A stretch of DNA of 5,286 bases from the NCBI GenBank assembly GCA_021789355.1, contig JAJYJR010000451.1:1-5286 (forward strand). The letters are read 5' to 3'. A program made the translations under genes and the position numbers. Origin of the DNA: Chloroflexota bacterium (GTDB lineage Bacteria; Chloroflexota; Limnocylindria; Limnocylindrales; CSP1-4). Below, one piece after another: positions 4,911 through 5,286 of this stretch (its first letter is position 1; every line of letters begins with the position of its first letter). The notes beneath the pieces were generated by a model. That model was not told the origin of the DNA, made no database searches, and saw only the letters and a program-made list of their open reading frames with translations.

Positions 4911-5134
4911 GCGGACATCGTGGACGAGTGTGGCGGATCTGCAAGTGCCCAGGGCTCACCGTTGCCGGTGACGCGCGCGGGGAGCCCCCGACGTGACAAC
5001 CACCGAACCAGTGCTCGTGAGCCAGTTGCGTCGGCGGCAGGGATCGAGTTCCACACGATGGCTCCGAGCCCGGGCCGGCCGTCAGCAGCGACATAGTGAA
5101 ACAGCCTGAAGTGATAGCCGTCACGTGCCACCAA
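4901..5134 (-). CDS. Doubtful small ORF upstream of the response regulator, up to 77 aa
   Basis: An open frame starting at TTG 5134 (or GTG 5131) reads MVARDGYHFRLFHYVAADGRPGLGAIVW and continues to a stop whose TGA overlaps the ATG at 4904 as ATGA. In favour: the aromatic and hydrophobic content looks more protein-like than most shadow frames, and the overlap is coupling-like. Against: there is no ATG or ribosome site, the start lies inside a perfect 17-bp palindrome, and a CRP-like dyad falls within it. I recognise no family. It may simply be the regulator's 5' leader. Confidence 0.25.
   Translation of the reverse strand: MVARDGYHFRLFHYVAADGRPGLGAIVWNSIPAADATGSRALVRWLSRRGLPARVTGNGEPWALADPPHSSTMSACR
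4956..4971. repeat. Perfect 6-bp hairpin before the response regulator
   Basis: TCACCG and CGGTGA are separated by TTGC, 45 to 60 bases before the regulator start. It could be an operator half-site pair or an RNA hairpin in the leader; nothing else supports either use. Confidence 0.35.
5110..5125. promoter_or_regulatory. CRP/FNR-like dyad (GTGA-N6-TCAC)
   Basis: AGTGATAGCCGTCACG matches eight of the ten conserved bases of the CRP-type site TGTGA-N6-TCACA, the exceptions being the outermost ones. It lies about 200 bases upstream of the regulator start, in a stretch dense with dyads. Such a site occurs by chance only rarely in a window this long, but not negligibly so. Confidence 0.35.
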
Positions 5135-5286
5135 TGATTGGTGGTGATTTCACACGGCCGCCGAGCGGCCCCGCGCGAAGAGTCGGGACCTTGACAAGGG
5201 GCGCGTCTCGCCCGAACTGCTCGAGGAACCGAGCGACCTGTCGCTGCCCGCGGACCGATCCAACCTGTTCCTCGGCGGCCCTCACG
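5121..5286. other. Window edge with unresolved partial open frames on both strands
   Basis: On the minus strand a frame open from the window edge reads VRAAEEQVGSVRGQRQVARF and on to a TGA at 5121-5123, giving 54 visible codons. On the plus strand a frame is open from 5148 to the edge, with RDLDKGRVSPELLEEPSDL in it, but it has no ATG, GTG or TTG. The plus frame has the more GC-rich third positions. Either may be the end or remnant of a gene outside the window. The stretch also contains a perfect hairpin GGCCGC-CGA-GCGGCC (5156-5170) and an 11-bp palindrome CCTTGACAAGG (5189-5199). I recognise no family in either frame. Confidence 0.25.
5128..5144. promoter_or_regulatory. Perfect 17-bp palindrome, possible operator
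   Basis: CCACCAATGATTGGTGG consists of two perfect 8-bp arms around a single G. It is followed without a gap by GTGATTTCAC (5144-5153), a second small dyad. Perfect short-spaced palindromes of this form are typical of dimeric repressor operators (TetR- or MarR-like), but I cannot assign a regulator. Confidence 0.5.

Noticed and set aside
5156..5170. GGCCGC-CGA-GCGGCC hairpin as an intrinsic terminator
   Set aside because: No T-run follows on either strand; the stem is short and GC-only, so it is recorded only as a dyad.
5191..5196. Perfect TTGACA on the plus strand as a -35 box
   Set aside because: No -10-like element at 15-19 bases downstream, and no start codon in the following plus-strand frame.

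Overview
The window holds a compact copper-handling locus, all of it transcribed on the minus strand, from a high-GC bacterium. GC-rich third codon positions, short intergenic gaps, stop/start overlaps and an OmpR-type two-component system point to an Actinobacteriota- or Chloroflexota-like chromosome. Nothing in the window fixes the phylum. No RNA genes, insertion sequences or CRISPR arrays were seen.

Layout in transcription order (right to left). Bases 4911-5286 have no confidently assignable gene. They hold several perfect small dyads, one weak small ORF and unresolved partial open frames running to the window edge. An OmpR/PhoB-family response regulator (4206-4910) and a short-loop membrane histidine kinase (3112-4206) follow, sharing one base at a TGATG junction. 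The 148-base gap at 2964-3111 is unusually structured. It contains a 20-bp imperfect inverted repeat and four copies of a six-base motif in strict 11-bp register, which is how OmpR/PhoB-type regulators typically contact DNA. I infer that this is the regulated promoter of the next operon.

That operon encodes a one-span SHOCT-domain membrane protein (2733-2963), an ATGA-coupled small secreted Met/Gly/Trp-rich protein (2389-2736), a membrane-anchored cupredoxin with a degenerate CuA-like Cys-x3-Cys site (1833-2342) and a CcdA/DsbD-type transmembrane thiol-disulfide transporter (908-1828). After an 81-base gap comes a CopB-type P1B copper ATPase with a His/Met-rich N-terminus (826 to beyond base 1; only the first 275 residues are visible). 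The gap before the ATPase contains a 17-bp dyad that closely resembles known CsoR copper-repressor operators.

Inferred working model: the kinase may sense extracytoplasmic copper through Met/His residues in its short loop, and the regulator switches on the operon from the phased sites. The secreted and anchored proteins bind copper outside the membrane, and the CcdA-like protein supplies reducing equivalents to keep the cupredoxin cysteines reduced. CopB exports cytoplasmic copper and has an additional CsoR-like control point. Gene identities for the kinase, regulator, ATPase and CcdA-like protein are well supported by motifs. The copper specificity of the two-component system and the regulatory scheme are inference.
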